Shown here: piece by piece, positions 53,876-64,000 of the stretch | Position numbering within the stretch: the first letter of the stretch is position 1 | Layout: the number at the start of each line of letters is the position of its first letter | Origin: Brasenia schreberi | Taxonomy: Eukaryota > Streptophyta > Magnoliopsida > Nymphaeales > Cabombaceae | DNA: 64,000 nucleotides | Assembly: GCA_036023115.1 (NCBI GenBank) | Contig: JAYKKT010000090.1 | Span: forward strand, 29,347,501 to 29,411,500 | Reading direction: 5' to 3' | Made by a program: the position numbers and the translations under genes | Notes under the pieces: model-generated | What the model was told of the DNA's origin: nothing | The model's input: the letters and a program-made list of their open reading frames with translations, nothing else | Database searches by the model: none

Positions 53876-54191
53876 TGTCGATTTGATGAAGAATCACTCA
53901 ACAAAATGAATCAGACATTCAAACAAAGATGAAATGGGCTGGTCGGCTCCTTCTGTCTGACGCCACCTCTATTCTTTATTCAATTCTATCTTAACCCTAA
54001 TTACATCAGAGATTATATAAAAGTCTAATCTAACTTAAATGACCACTATGCCCCTAATTAGTTCTTAATTAACTCAAAGTCCTAATGGGTTCGATTTACA
54101 AGACCCAGTAAACTCCTGACTGACCCAACATGATACTGACTTCTAACACCAATACTACACACTTACTAACATTTAAAATACTACACTAACA
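53876..54191 (-). repeat. Copia 3' LTR
   Basis: 316 bp. On the element strand it begins TGTTAGTGTAG and ends CAAATCGACA. By eye it differs from the other LTR at about 14 positions plus a 2-bp gap, about 95% identity. Confidence 0.93.
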
Positions 54192-54203
54192 CTCCCCCTC
54201 AAG
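54192..54203 (-). promoter_or_regulatory. Copia polypurine tract
   Basis: CTTGAGGGGGAG on the minus strand immediately before the 3' LTR (TGTTAG). This is the classical plant copia plus-strand primer. Confidence 0.9.
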
Positions 54204-57200
54204 TTGGGTGAAAGATAGATGTTACACCCAAGATCTTACACCTAACTTGTTGCACAATCTCTGAAGTAGATCTTTAGTAACTGCTGTAGTCAACATATCT
54301 GCACATTGATGTCCTGATTGCACATGTTCTAACTGAAATTCTTTTGCATGTACATTGTCCCGTATAAAGTGACAATCAATCTCGATGTGTTTTGTTCTTT
54401 CATAAAATCTGGATTTGAAGCTATATGCAAAGCTGCTTGATTATCACATACAAGCTTCATAGATTGCGCTTTTACAAACACCTAACTCCTTTAGCAATTG
54501 TTTTAGCCATATGAGTTCACATGTCTGCAACCGTCATTACTCGATACTTAGCTTCGACACTTAACTCTAGCAACCATAGTTTGTTTCTTACTTTTCCAAG
54601 ATATCGGATTACATCCAAAAAGAACACAATATCTTGAGGTAGAACGCGTGCTGAGGGAGAACCTCCGCCAATCAACATTTGTATAACCACATATCTTTGT
54701 ATGGCCTTTATCCTCACAGAGCAACCCTCTTCCCGGAGCTCCTTTGATATATCTAAGCACCCAACGAACAAAGATCCCAATGTGAGTCACATGGAGAATC
54801 AAGAATACAACAAAAAAATATTTGGCCTAGTTATTGTGAGATAGTTAATTTTCCAATCATTCTTAGATACCGAGTCCAAGGTCCGATAATGGCTCCCTTG
54901 TCTTTGGAAGAAGTTTGACATTGGGATCCATAGGTTTATCGATGGGCTTACACCCGACATGCATAGCCTCCTTTAGAATATCCAAGGCATATTTCCTCCG
55001 GGGAAATAGAAATATGGTGTTTGTAGATTGTGCAACTTCTATACCCAAAAATATCGAAGCTAGCCAAGATCCTTAGTCCGAAAGTGCTTGAATAGATATT
55101 GATTCAACTGCTCAATACTAGCACAATCATTAGCGGTAATAACAATGTCATCCACATAGACAACAAGGTAGATGCATTGATAAGGAGAATGATATCATAG
55201 ATGGAAAACAAAATGATCGCCTTCACTTCGGTCATGCCAAAGGCTTGTACTACAAGATTTCAAACGTCCAAACCTAGCGTGGGGTGATTGCTTTAGACCA
55301 TATATAGATTTACGAAGCTTACGTACTAGTCTACACTCTCTCCTCGAGCAACAAAATTAGGTGGTTGCTCCATGTAGACTTCCTCTTGTAAATCTCCGTG
55401 AAGAAAAACATTCTTTATATCGAGTTGATAAAGAGGCTAGTGACGAATTGCAACCAAGGCAAGAAATAAAGAACAGAAGCAATCTTGGCCATCGAAGAAA
55501 GAATGTCATTATAATCAAGACCATAAATCTAGGTGTAGCTTTTAGCCACCAAACGAGCTTTCAATCGATCGATAAAGCCATCGGGTGTAGACCAACCTTC
55601 ATCAGTAAACAACTAACGATGTACCATCCAACTGACTTACTAGGTGGTCGAGAAGGCTAGATCCCATGTGCCATTAGAATGCGGACGGAGTACATCTCGT
55701 CAATCATAACTTGTCGCTAACCTAGATGAGATGCTTCACCTTGTGGTTTTTGGGAATAGAAACAGAGGATAAAGTCGAAACAAAGTGTAATATTGAGGAG
55801 AAAGACGATCATAACTCAAGAAGACATAAAGAGGATGAGGATTGCGAGTAGAACGTGTACCTTTTCAAAGAGCAATGAGAGGACTATTCGGTGTAGGATT
55901 CAAATCAGGGAGAAGTAATGGGTGAAAGTGGTGATTATGAAGGACATTTTCCACAGTAGGCATGGCACTAGTAGACGAACGAGTGCGACAACGATAAACA
56001 ATAGGGAGAACGTGGAGGACCAGCGAGAGGAACTAGGACTTGATGTACTTTCGAGACTAGGTGATATGATAAATGGAGAAGGATCATAGATAGGAATAGG
56101 AAGTATATTGTTCACTACGAGAGATATCTGTAGTGAAGTAAAAAAGTTGTTGCTCCAAAAAGGTGACATCAACACTAGATAATAGCGACCCGCATCGGGT
56201 GAATAGCAACAAATGGTATCCTTTTTTTGAAAACGAGAATAACCAAGAAAGAGACATTTGAAAGTTTTAAAAAAGAGTTTGTCTTTTCCTGATGTAAGAT
56301 CATGAACAAAATAGGTACAACCAAAGGCATGTGAGAGAAACAAGGTAAGCGGGAGTATAGAAACAATATAGTGTGAGGAATTTTATCATGCAACATAGAG
56401 GAAGGCATGTGATTAATTAAATAACAAGTCGTAGTAAACATCCCCCCCAAAAAACAAAAAGGAACATTCATATGAATGAGTAATATGAATGAGTAAAGTC
56501 TTGGTTATTTCAAACAAATGATGATTTTTACGTTCAGCCACTCCATTCGTTGAGGAGTATGAGGATGAGGTTGTTTGATGTAAAATACCTGTTTTGCCAA
56601 GAAATCTAGAAATTGATTAGAAAAATACTCACGTGCATTATTACTACGTAAGACATGAATGATTTGACCAAATTGATTTTTATCTCTACACAAATTTTTT
56701 GAGAAATGGAAAACAACTCAAGCACGATTTGTCATTAAAAAGACCCAAGTACAATGTGAGTAATCATCAATAAACGTATAAATGACCACATAACTAGGAA
56801 TTGAAAAACTCTCTTAATTTTGAAACAGGCAAATGTCATAATCTACTATGTCAATTTTTTATTTCTTCTTGAGTAGTACTAGCTGCCAATGCTCTTTTCT
56901 GCCTTAAACTCTGATCTCCAGGTAATACATATAATCCATTGTGTAGTTCACCACGTCCAAAGATTCTTCCTGTCTTCAAATCCTGAAAAACACAGCCATA
57001 TGGAGAGAAAGTAACTGTACAATTCATATCTCTAACCAATGAACTTATTGAAAGTAGATTTACTGGAAATTCTAGAATATATATCACTGAGTTAAGCCTG
57101 AGATTATCTCTCTGAATTGTTCCCTTTCCTTCCATCGGAATCAAAGAACCATTTGCTACTTTTACATACTGAAGAGTCGAAGCCACTTCATATTGCATGA

Positions 57201-59063
57201 AATTAGACTTATTTCCTACCATATGATCGGTAGCTCCTGAATCTATTATCCAATTAGAAAAAATTGTAGAATCTTTAAGAGAGTAGTTACCGCTAATACT
57301 GTAGGAAGTAGGAGGACTTAACTCTGTCTTTGATGAGGAGGTTGAAGGTTGGTCCCGTAGACGTGTTTCAATTTCTGCAATATGTTTCTTCAATTCTGTC
57401 ATTTCATCTATAGAATTCATTTATGCTTTCTTCTCAGATATAGTTGCCACATGACTGCCATAATCTTTATATTCTGTGGGTTTTTTGCTATAATCTTTAT
57501 ATTTTAAAGGTTTTCCAATAATTTCCCAACAATACTCCCGTGTATGCCTTTTTGTCCCATAATGTGTGCACTATAATTTGCTCTTATCATCATAATTCAG
57601 ATTTCTTCCTCTTCCTCTACCTCTAAATGAGTCTCTTACTCTCTCGTAATTGATCTGTTCTCTGCCAATAAATGTGGATTTCTCAGCTTTTCTATATTCA
57701 CCTTTTTCTAAATTCTTTCGATCTTCTTCCTTTAGTAGAAGTGAATATACTGTTCCAAGAGATGAAAGTTCTTCCTTACTTAGAATATTTAACTTGATTG
57801 ATTCGTATTCTTATGAAATTCCCTAGAGTAAATCAAACACTTTTCGAATTTCTCCTTTAGTTGTTCTCTCCTTTACACAGTGGCTGCACTTATTTTCCAC
57901 AATATGTCTCTGTTCATTCCAGAGTTCTCGTAATTCTCCATAGTATTCACTGACTGATCTGGTCCCTTGGCGGCATTTTCTTACTCATATTCTTTAGCTA
58001 TATTTATTTGTCTGGAGTAAGCTTCTTCCACTATAGACCAAATTTCAGCTGCTAATTCCATATACATAAAGGTCTTAGTGATAGAAGGATTGATGGACTA
58101 AATTAGCCATGAGCTAACAAGAGCATCATCTTTGGACCATCTGCACTGCTCCCTTCTAGAGGAGGTGGACTCTGTCTAATAATATATTTCTTTCCTCTAG
58201 ATCGTAACACAAGTTCAATAGATCTAGCCCATTCTCGGTAATTTCTTCCATCTAGCCGAATATTCGTAATTTGGAATGGTTCCATCTTTTGATCATTTCC
58301 ATACATAGATGATAGTGATTCTTCTTTCAATCTACCTTCCATGTTGATTCACACCTGTTTAAAACTGAGATTTCTTCTTTCAAATAGATTGATGATAATT
58401 ATGGTACAAAGTTTGTGTGGTATTGAATCAGTTTATTTGCATATGCTAACTCAATCTATAATGCTTTCACTTGCAGGTTACTATTGAGTATATAATGCAA
58501 GAATCAAGATTATCAATGACTCATATGATTTCAGTCCACCACGACTGTCAGGAAAAAATCAATGATTACCAGCAAACGAGATCCCTTTGTTGCTGACTTT
58601 ATCACACAGAAATTTATGACACTATGCACAAAAAAAAATTCTGCGAGTTGTGCACAATCGGTCCAAGATGTGTCGATGCACTTCCTTAAGATTTATTTCT
58701 TCACTGCCAGACGCAATGAACTGGTTCAGACGAGAAGCTTTTGATGATGCAATGAAGATTCAATCAACTGTCTTGCACACGACAGAAATTAGTTGGCCTG
58801 TACAAAGGCTGATTCAATAAGATTAGATATCATAATTCGATTGATGATATACCAAAATCCTTTTTTAATAACGTGATCTTGGCCTGTACCAAGGCTGATT
58901 CAAGAGATGCACAGACACCTTGTTGCAAATGTGCACATCTTCTTATACAGATAATGAAATAATGTAGTTTTTCTGTACCATTTGTTTAAAAACTCACACG
59001 TTTACTTACTTTTGTGTTTTTCAGGGATAGGAGACTTCAGCGGATTGCTAAATCTTCGTAGAA

Positions 59064-59076
59064 GGCTCTGATAGCA
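59064..59076 (-). promoter_or_regulatory. Copia primer binding site (tRNA-iMet type)
   Basis: TGCTATCAGAGCC directly after the 5' LTR. It differs by one base from TGGTATCAGAGCC, the complement of the initiator methionine tRNA 3' end used by plant copia elements. Confidence 0.88.
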
Positions 59077-59390
59077 TGTTGATTTGATGAAAAATCACTC
59101 AACAAAATGAATCAGACATTGAAACAAAGATGAAATGGGCTGGTCAGCTCCTTCTGTCTGCCGCCGCCTCTATTCTTTATTCAGTTCTGTCTTAACCCTA
59201 ATTACAACAGAGATTATATAAAAGTCTAATCTAACTTAAATGACCACTGTACCCCTAATTAGTTCTTAATTAACTCAAAGTCCTAATGTCCGATTTACAA
59301 GACCCAGTAAACTCCTGACTGACCCAACATGATATTGACTTCTGACACCAATACTACACACTTACTAACATTTAAAATACTACACTAACA
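59077..59390 (-). repeat. Copia 5' LTR
   Basis: 314 bp, TGTTAGTGTAG ... CAAATCAACA on the element strand, paired with 53876-54191. Confidence 0.93.
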
Positions 59391-59395
59391 CTACT
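59391..59395. repeat. Copia target-site duplication, right copy
   Basis: CTACT, matching 53871-53875. Confidence 0.85.
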
Positions 59396-59608
59396 GCTAT
59401 AGTTTAGAAATAACACATAACTACTCTCTTATAGCTCGTTCACATTCTGCATCAACTCGGTCCACGCAGCTATTGCGGAGCTCTCCTTGCAACAACAGTC
59501 CCTCCACACTTGAGGGTCTTCTGAGCATCAAAGGCCGCCTGGGGATGTCTTTCGTCCAACAGCAAATTCACTCCAAAATGTCTGCAACCAGTTGAGGAAG
59601 TTTTGGTG
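59396..59608. other. Short spacer between copia and LINE
   Basis: 213 bp of unique sequence. It presumably was continuous with sequence right of 62901 before the LINE inserted. Confidence 0.6.
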
Positions 59609-59621
59609 CAACAGTCCACTA
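59609..59621. repeat. Full-length LINE target-site duplication, left copy
   Basis: CAACAGTCCACTA, repeated exactly at 62889-62901. Confidence 0.95.
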
Positions 59622-62600
59622 CAACAACAACAACAACTAAGCCTTTTCCCATACTAGACGGGGTCGGCTACATGGATTCTTTGTTTCCACAGATCTCTAT
59701 CGTGTGCCATGTTAGCAGTTAACTCCCAATAAGCTAGATCATTCTTTATTGTTTCTTTCCAACACTTTTGTGGTCGTCCTCTACCTCTTTTAATACTTTC
59801 CAAATTTAGGTTTTCTAACCTTCTTACAGGTTCTTCTTTTGATCTTCTTTCTATATGTCCAAACCATCTTAAACGATGTTCTCTCATTTTATCCTCTATT
59901 GGTGCCACTCCTAATTTGTTTCTAATAACCTCATTATGTATACGGTCTTTTCTTGTATGACCACTCATCCATCTCAACATCTTCATTTCTGTCACAGACA
60001 TCTTTTGTACATGTTGATGATTAATTGCCCAACACTCAGAACCATAAAACATGGCAGGCCTAACTGCTGCTCTATAATATTTACCTTTTAATTTTAATGG
60101 TATCTTCTTGTCACAAAGAATACCTGATGCTCCTCTCCATTTTAACCAACCAGCATTAATTCTATGTGTAACATCTCCATCAATTCTTCCATCACTTTGA
60201 AAAATTGACCCTAGGTATTTAAAACTTTCCTTTTGGGGAATGCAATGTGTGCCAATTTTAATTTCTATGTCCTCTGAAGTAGCCAAATGATCAAACTTAC
60301 ATTCCATATATTCTGTCTTTGTTCTACTAAGTCGGAGGCCTTTGTTTTCTAATGTTTCTCTCCATAGTTCCAATTTTCTATTAACTTTTTCCTTAGACTC
60401 CTCCACTAATACAATGTCATCTGCAAATAACATACACCAAGGTACTTCATCTTGAATATGTTTTGTTAACTCATCCATCACCATTATAAATAAGTATGGA
60501 CTTAAAGTTGATCCTTGATGTAACCCAATATTAACTTCAAAGAAGTCTGTCGTTCCTTCATGAGTCCTCACACATGTTTTTGCACCATCATACATGTCTC
60601 TTATAAGGTTAATATATGTCAATGGGATACCTCTTTTTTCCAAAGTTCTCCAAAGAACCTCCCTCGGTATCCTATCATAAGCTTTTTCTAGATCAATAAA
60701 TATCATGTGAAGGTCTTTCTTTTTTGCTCTAAAATGTTCCATAAGACGTCTCAAAAGGTGAATCGCTTCAATAGTAGATCTACCAGGCATAAATCCAAAT
60801 TGGTTCTCTGTTGTACTTGATACTTGTCTTAACCTACGTTCAATAATTCTTTCCCATAATTTCATAGTATGACTCATTAACTTGATACCTCGATAATTCG
60901 CACAATTTTGAATGTCTCCCTTGTTTTTATATATGGGTATAAGTGTACTTGCTCTCCATTCCTCGGACATCTTTTGGTTTTTCCATATTTCATTAAATAG
61001 TCTTGTGAGCCAAGTGATTCCTATTTCTCCTAGTATTTTCCAAACTTCTATAGGAATATTATCTGGTCCTACCGATTTACCACTCTTCATATGTTTAAGA
61101 GCCTCTTTGACTTCATTCTTTTGAATACGTCGGTAGAAATTGTGGTTTATATACTTTTCTGACTTGGCTAAATCTCCTAAACTAATACTAACATCTTTAT
61201 TTTCATTAAAAAGATTATAAAAATAGTTTTTCCATCTATTTCTTATATCATCATTTGCCACTAGAATTTTTTCATCCTCGTCTTTTATGCATCTAACATA
61301 ATTAAGATCTTTAGTTTTCTTATTTCTAGCCCTAGCTATCTTAAAAATGTCTCTTTCACTCTCTTTTGAGTTGAGTTTTTTATATAAGTCCTCCCAAATC
61401 TTAGCTTTTGCTTCACTAACGGCCTTTTTTGCTTCCTTCTTTGCTTTCTTATAATCTTCTAAAGTTTCACTAGTTTTCTTAGCATAATGTAATTTGTAAC
61501 ATGCCCTCTTTGCCTTGATTTTGTTTTGTACTATTTCACTCCACCACCAAGCTTCTTTTTGTGCCGGTACACCTCCCTTAGATACCCCTAACACATCTTT
61601 CGCCACTTTCCTAATATGTATAGCCATATTGTTCCACATATCACAGGGTGTGCCAACATAATTCCAAACATCTCCTTGAAGGACTTTTTGTTTAAATATA
61701 TCTTCTTTCTCACTTTTGAGGTTCCACCATTTAGTCCGAATAGCTCGATGCACTCTTTTCTTCTTTGTCCATTTTTTTATTTGTAAATCCATAACTAAAA
61801 GTCGATGTTGGGTGGTTAAGCTTTCTCCTGGAATTACCTTACAATCTTTACAACACGCTCTATCTTTTTTTCTACAAATAAAGTAATCAATTTGTGTTTG
61901 TGATAAGCCACTCTTATAAGTAATTAAATGTTCATCTCGTTTTTTGAAGATTGTATTGACTATAAAGAGATCAAATGACATAGCAAAATTTAAAATCTCC
62001 CTACCTTCCTCGTTTATATCCCCATAACCAAAGTTTCCATGAATCCCTTGATATCCTAATGCCTCTTTACCGACATGTCCATTTAAATCTCCTCCTAAAC
62101 AAATCATCTCCCTTTGTGGAATCTTTTGAAACACCTTATCTAACTCTTCCCAAAAAACTGTCTTTATACTATCTTCTAGTCCTACTTGGGGTGCGTACGC
62201 ACAAACTATATTCAAAACCTCTACTCCTAACACTAATTTCAATGTCATAATTCGGTCACCATATCGTTGTATGTCTACTACACTCTCCTTTAAATCTTTA
62301 TTTATGATAATACCAACTCCGTTTCGAGCCTTTTCTTTACCTGAGTACCATAATTTAAAACCTGTATCCTCTATCTCCTTTGCTTTTTCTCCAACCCATT
62401 TTGTCTCTTGTAAACATAGAATATGAATCTTTCTCCGAATCATAGTATCTACCACCTCCATTAGCTTACCCGATAATGTTCCGATATTCCAAGAACCAAT
62501 ACGAATCTTATTATCTAGGACTAGCTTCCTTACCCCCCGCATCCGTCCATAATCAAAATGCGGAGACCCTCTCTGAAAATTTTTCACTACATTCGGGCAG

Positions 62601-62888
62601 CAATGTAGCGGGACTAACTTCTTTACCCACACCCGTCCATGATGTGGGAACCCTCTCTGCAATTGATTCACTACATTCGGGCGAAAATGTAGTGGCCCTT
62701 GCTTACTTCTTACTGCATTCGAGCTCTGCAGCACGTCGCTAGGCGGGAACGCCCCAAAGCAATGCTCATAATTTTTGTAGAAATCCGACGAAGTTTTACG
62801 CTGGCTGTCAGAAGCCTAACACAACCCTCCTCCTTTATCCGGGCTTGGGACCGGCAATGCAAGGGTGATCCCTTACATGGGCGGAGTT
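59622..62888 (-). mobile_element. Full-length RTE-clade LINE
   Basis: 3,267 bp between exact 13-bp target-site duplications. The order on the minus strand is a leader with several GTGGGTAAAGAAGTTAGTCC-like motifs, a single endonuclease-RT ORF, and a very short 3' end with a (TTG)n tail, the architecture of the RTE clade. It is the only undamaged copy here and the likely representative of the family that produced at least ten other pieces in this window. Confidence 0.96.
59654..62542 (-). CDS. RTE LINE polyprotein: AP-like endonuclease and reverse transcriptase
   Basis: Uninterrupted ORF. From the first ATG (62542) it encodes 962 aa; the frame stays open upstream to GTG at 62734, but the endonuclease domain starts at residue 12 ([10 protein letters not shown]), so the ATG is preferred. 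The endonuclease (about 12-260) shows [18 protein letters not shown] and QIDYFICR. The RT (about 500-760) shows [58 protein letters not shown] and FADD at 706-709. The C-terminal region has [13 protein letters not shown]. There is no RNase H or gag-like ORF, as expected for RTE. In plant genomes such ORFs are often mislabelled craniofacial development protein 2-like. It may still encode active enzyme; this is inferred only from the intact frame. Confidence 0.93.
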   Translation of the reverse strand: MRGVRKLVLDNKIRIGSWNIGTLSGKLMEVVDTMIRRKIHILCLQETKWVGEKAKEIEDTGFKLWYSGKEKARNGVGIIINKDLKESVVDIQRYGDRIMTLKLVLGVEVLNIVCAYAPQVGLEDSIKTVFWEELDKVFQKIPQREMICLGGDLNGHVGKEALGYQGIHGNFGYGDINEEGREILNFAMSFDLFIVNTIFKKRDEHLITYKSGLSQTQIDYFICRKKDRACCKDCKVIPGESLTTQHRLLVMDLQIKKWTKKKRVHRAIRTKWWNLKSEKEDIFKQKVLQGDVWNYVGTPCDMWNNMAIHIRKVAKDVLGVSKGGVPAQKEAWWWSEIVQNKIKAKRACYKLHYAKKTSETLEDYKKAKKEAKKAVSEAKAKIWEDLYKKLNSKESERDIFKIARARNKKTKDLNYVRCIKDEDEKILVANDDIRNRWKNYFYNLFNENKDVSISLGDLAKSEKYINHNFYRRIQKNEVKEALKHMKSGKSVGPDNIPIEVWKILGEIGITWLTRLFNEIWKNQKMSEEWRASTLIPIYKNKGDIQNCANYRGIKLMSHTMKLWERIIERRLRQVSSTTENQFGFMPGRSTIEAIHLLRRLMEHFRAKKKDLHMIFIDLEKAYDRIPREVLWRTLEKRGIPLTYINLIRDMYDGAKTCVRTHEGTTDFFEVNIGLHQGSTLSPYLFIMVMDELTKHIQDEVPWCMLFADDIVLVEESKEKVNRKLELWRETLENKGLRLSRTKTEYMECKFDHLATSEDIEIKIGTHCIPQKESFKYLGSIFQSDGRIDGDVTHRINAGWLKWRGASGILCDKKIPLKLKGKYYRAAVRPAMFYGSECWAINHQHVQKMSVTEMKMLRWMSGHTRKDRIHNEVIRNKLGVAPIEDKMREHRLRWFGHIERRSKEEPVRRLENLNLESIKRGRGRPQKCWKETIKNDLAYWELTANMAHDRDLWKQRIHVADPV

Positions 62889-62901
62889 CAACAGTCCACT
62901 A
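62889..62901. repeat. Full-length LINE target-site duplication, right copy
   Basis: CAACAGTCCACTA, matching 59609-59621. Confidence 0.95.
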
Positions 62902-64000
62902 TTGCCGCTAATTTTCTGCTAACACCACATATTCTATGCTCAATACAAGCACTCCCCATGGCTCTACTTGAGCCAACCAATGACTTCACAAAGCACCAAA
63001 GCTATCCCATTGTTCCATATTACACAAACTAACTAGGTTGCACCCAACTAAAAAATGACTATACATAAAATTAAAAAAAAAATTCTGCACTCACACTGCA
63101 GACCCCTGAATTTTAACCACTCTTGTAGACAAACAAACAACATTTTTACTCGTCCAAAAACACGATGAACATCACTAATATGTTAGGTAATGACCCACAA
63201 AATTTTAGACCAACATTTATGCTTGTCCGAAGACACGATGAACATCACTAATATGTTAGGTAACAACCCACAAAATTTCAGACCACTATAGCCCACTCAA
63301 ACTAACTAGCTATAGTATACTCCACATAATCACCCGTAGTATTGTTTGGACTGCACCCTTGCAGTCTGCAGCAACATCCTCTTTGCAAATGTTGAGCAAT
63401 GGCTAGCAGCTCCCTCCTAAAGTCATGGGGATCATCCTCATCTTGATCTCCTTCCTTTTAGGATCAGTTACCTTTCGGCGGATCAAGAAAAAGTTTACTT
63501 GATTCTAGGATTTCGAAAAAAAGACAGATTTACATTTTTTTAAGTCTCTTTTTTGGTTAGCTTTTCTACAAAATCAAGAAAAGGGATCTACCACAACCCT
63601 ATCCTTCTTTTCTCATCAAAAGAAATGAAATCTTGCTTCTCAAAAGATCCCACAAAATTAGGAACAAATTGGCCCGACTCCAACTGCACCAATAGTTGTC
63701 TGCAAAACTTTTCAATGGCCACAACAAATGGCAGTTTGCTTCGCCCCTTTGGTACAACCTCTGCCTAAGATAAGCCTGCTACTTCATGGTGGCGACATCC
63801 GGCTTTGAAAATCCGACGAAACTGTAACTCACCTTTTTTTGAGGAAACTAGTCGCTTTCATCCCAACCCTCAATGGGATTTTGATGGGAAATCTCTACTA
63901 CAACCCCCAAGAATAGGACCAAAGCCATCCCCATCCAAATTGACCCCGTCAAATTATAGCAAGGTAAAAAAACCAATATTTCGTTATACCTATTCCGTTG
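62902..64000. other. Unassigned region at window end
   Basis: No recognised gene. I checked it for the missing MSRB N-terminal exon without success. An open frame at 63553-63768 (plus) has no known domain. Confidence 0.4.
63138..63283. repeat. Two-copy 73-bp tandem repeat
   Basis: Units share CACGATGAACATCACTAATA and the following TGTTAGGTAA, with a few differences between copies. Confidence 0.88.

Larger units (their letters stand above)
53876..59390 (-). mobile_element. Complete but decayed Ty1/copia LTR retrotransposon
   Basis: A 5.5-kb element with two LTRs, CTACT target-site duplication, tRNA-iMet-type primer binding site and polypurine tract. The minus-strand domains are in copia order. 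Gag-like MEGRLKEESLSS starts at 58342, with WARSIELVLRSRGKKY. A damaged zinc knuckle (HTREYCWEIIGKP) lies near 57530. The protease WIIDSGATDHM is at about 57255-57220. The integrase core part (VLRSNNAREYFSNQFL) is near 56640. RT/RNase H traces include KYALDILKEA near 54980. Stops and frame changes are frequent, and the HHCC pre-integrase part between protease and integrase was not found. It cannot encode its own proteins. Confidence 0.93.

Noticed and set aside
59654..62734. Host gene similar to craniofacial development protein 2
   Set aside because: The endonuclease plus reverse transcriptase layout, target-site duplication and (TTG)n tail show a LINE.

Overview
This is plant nuclear DNA, most likely from a flowering plant. 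The coding exons are plant-type and split by introns: a plastid-targeted glutathione synthetase, a plant ABCE/RLI protein, F-box/LRR FBL4 and cytosolic ribosomal protein S4. The introns and spacers hold plant Ty1/copia elements, RTE-clade LINEs, tRNA-derived SINEs and long (TA)n and (CT)n microsatellites. I cannot name the species.

Layout. 1-1.2 kb: broken copia reverse transcriptase/RNase H. 4.0-5.9 kb (-): first three exons of FBL4; its 3' half is not in the window. 6-12 kb: no confident gene, microsatellites, and a non-coding element repeated three times (10.2, 10.75 and 11.3 kb). 12.9-15.8 kb (-): complete five-exon RPS4 whose first coding exon is only the ATG. 16-23 kb: repeats, a copia remnant and a 5' LINE fragment. 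23.3-33.7 kb (+): complete 11-exon ABCE (605 aa) with a 5.4-kb intron 9 containing a LINE. 34.5-35.9 kb (-): the last three exons of a vacuolar Na+/H+ exchanger (NHX), carrying a 2-bp deletion and lacking the 5' part. 37.9-45.6 kb (+): complete 12-exon GSH2 (557 aa) with a LINE in intron 2 and a clear U12-type AT-AC intron 6. 47.0-47.6 kb (-): last two exons of a methionine-R-sulfoxide reductase B. 48.4-62.9 kb: transposon cluster with one LINE nested in another, a full copia element with LTRs and target-site duplication, and a full-length RTE LINE with an uninterrupted ORF and a 13-bp target-site duplication. 62.9-64 kb: unassigned.

The host genes are independent housekeeping loci. RPS4 and ABCE both serve translation and share telo-box-like promoter motifs. 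GSH2 and MSRB both serve redox defence and lie tail to tail. Exon joins were made by hand: every internal junction of RPS4, ABCE and GSH2 keeps frame, and the product lengths fit the families.
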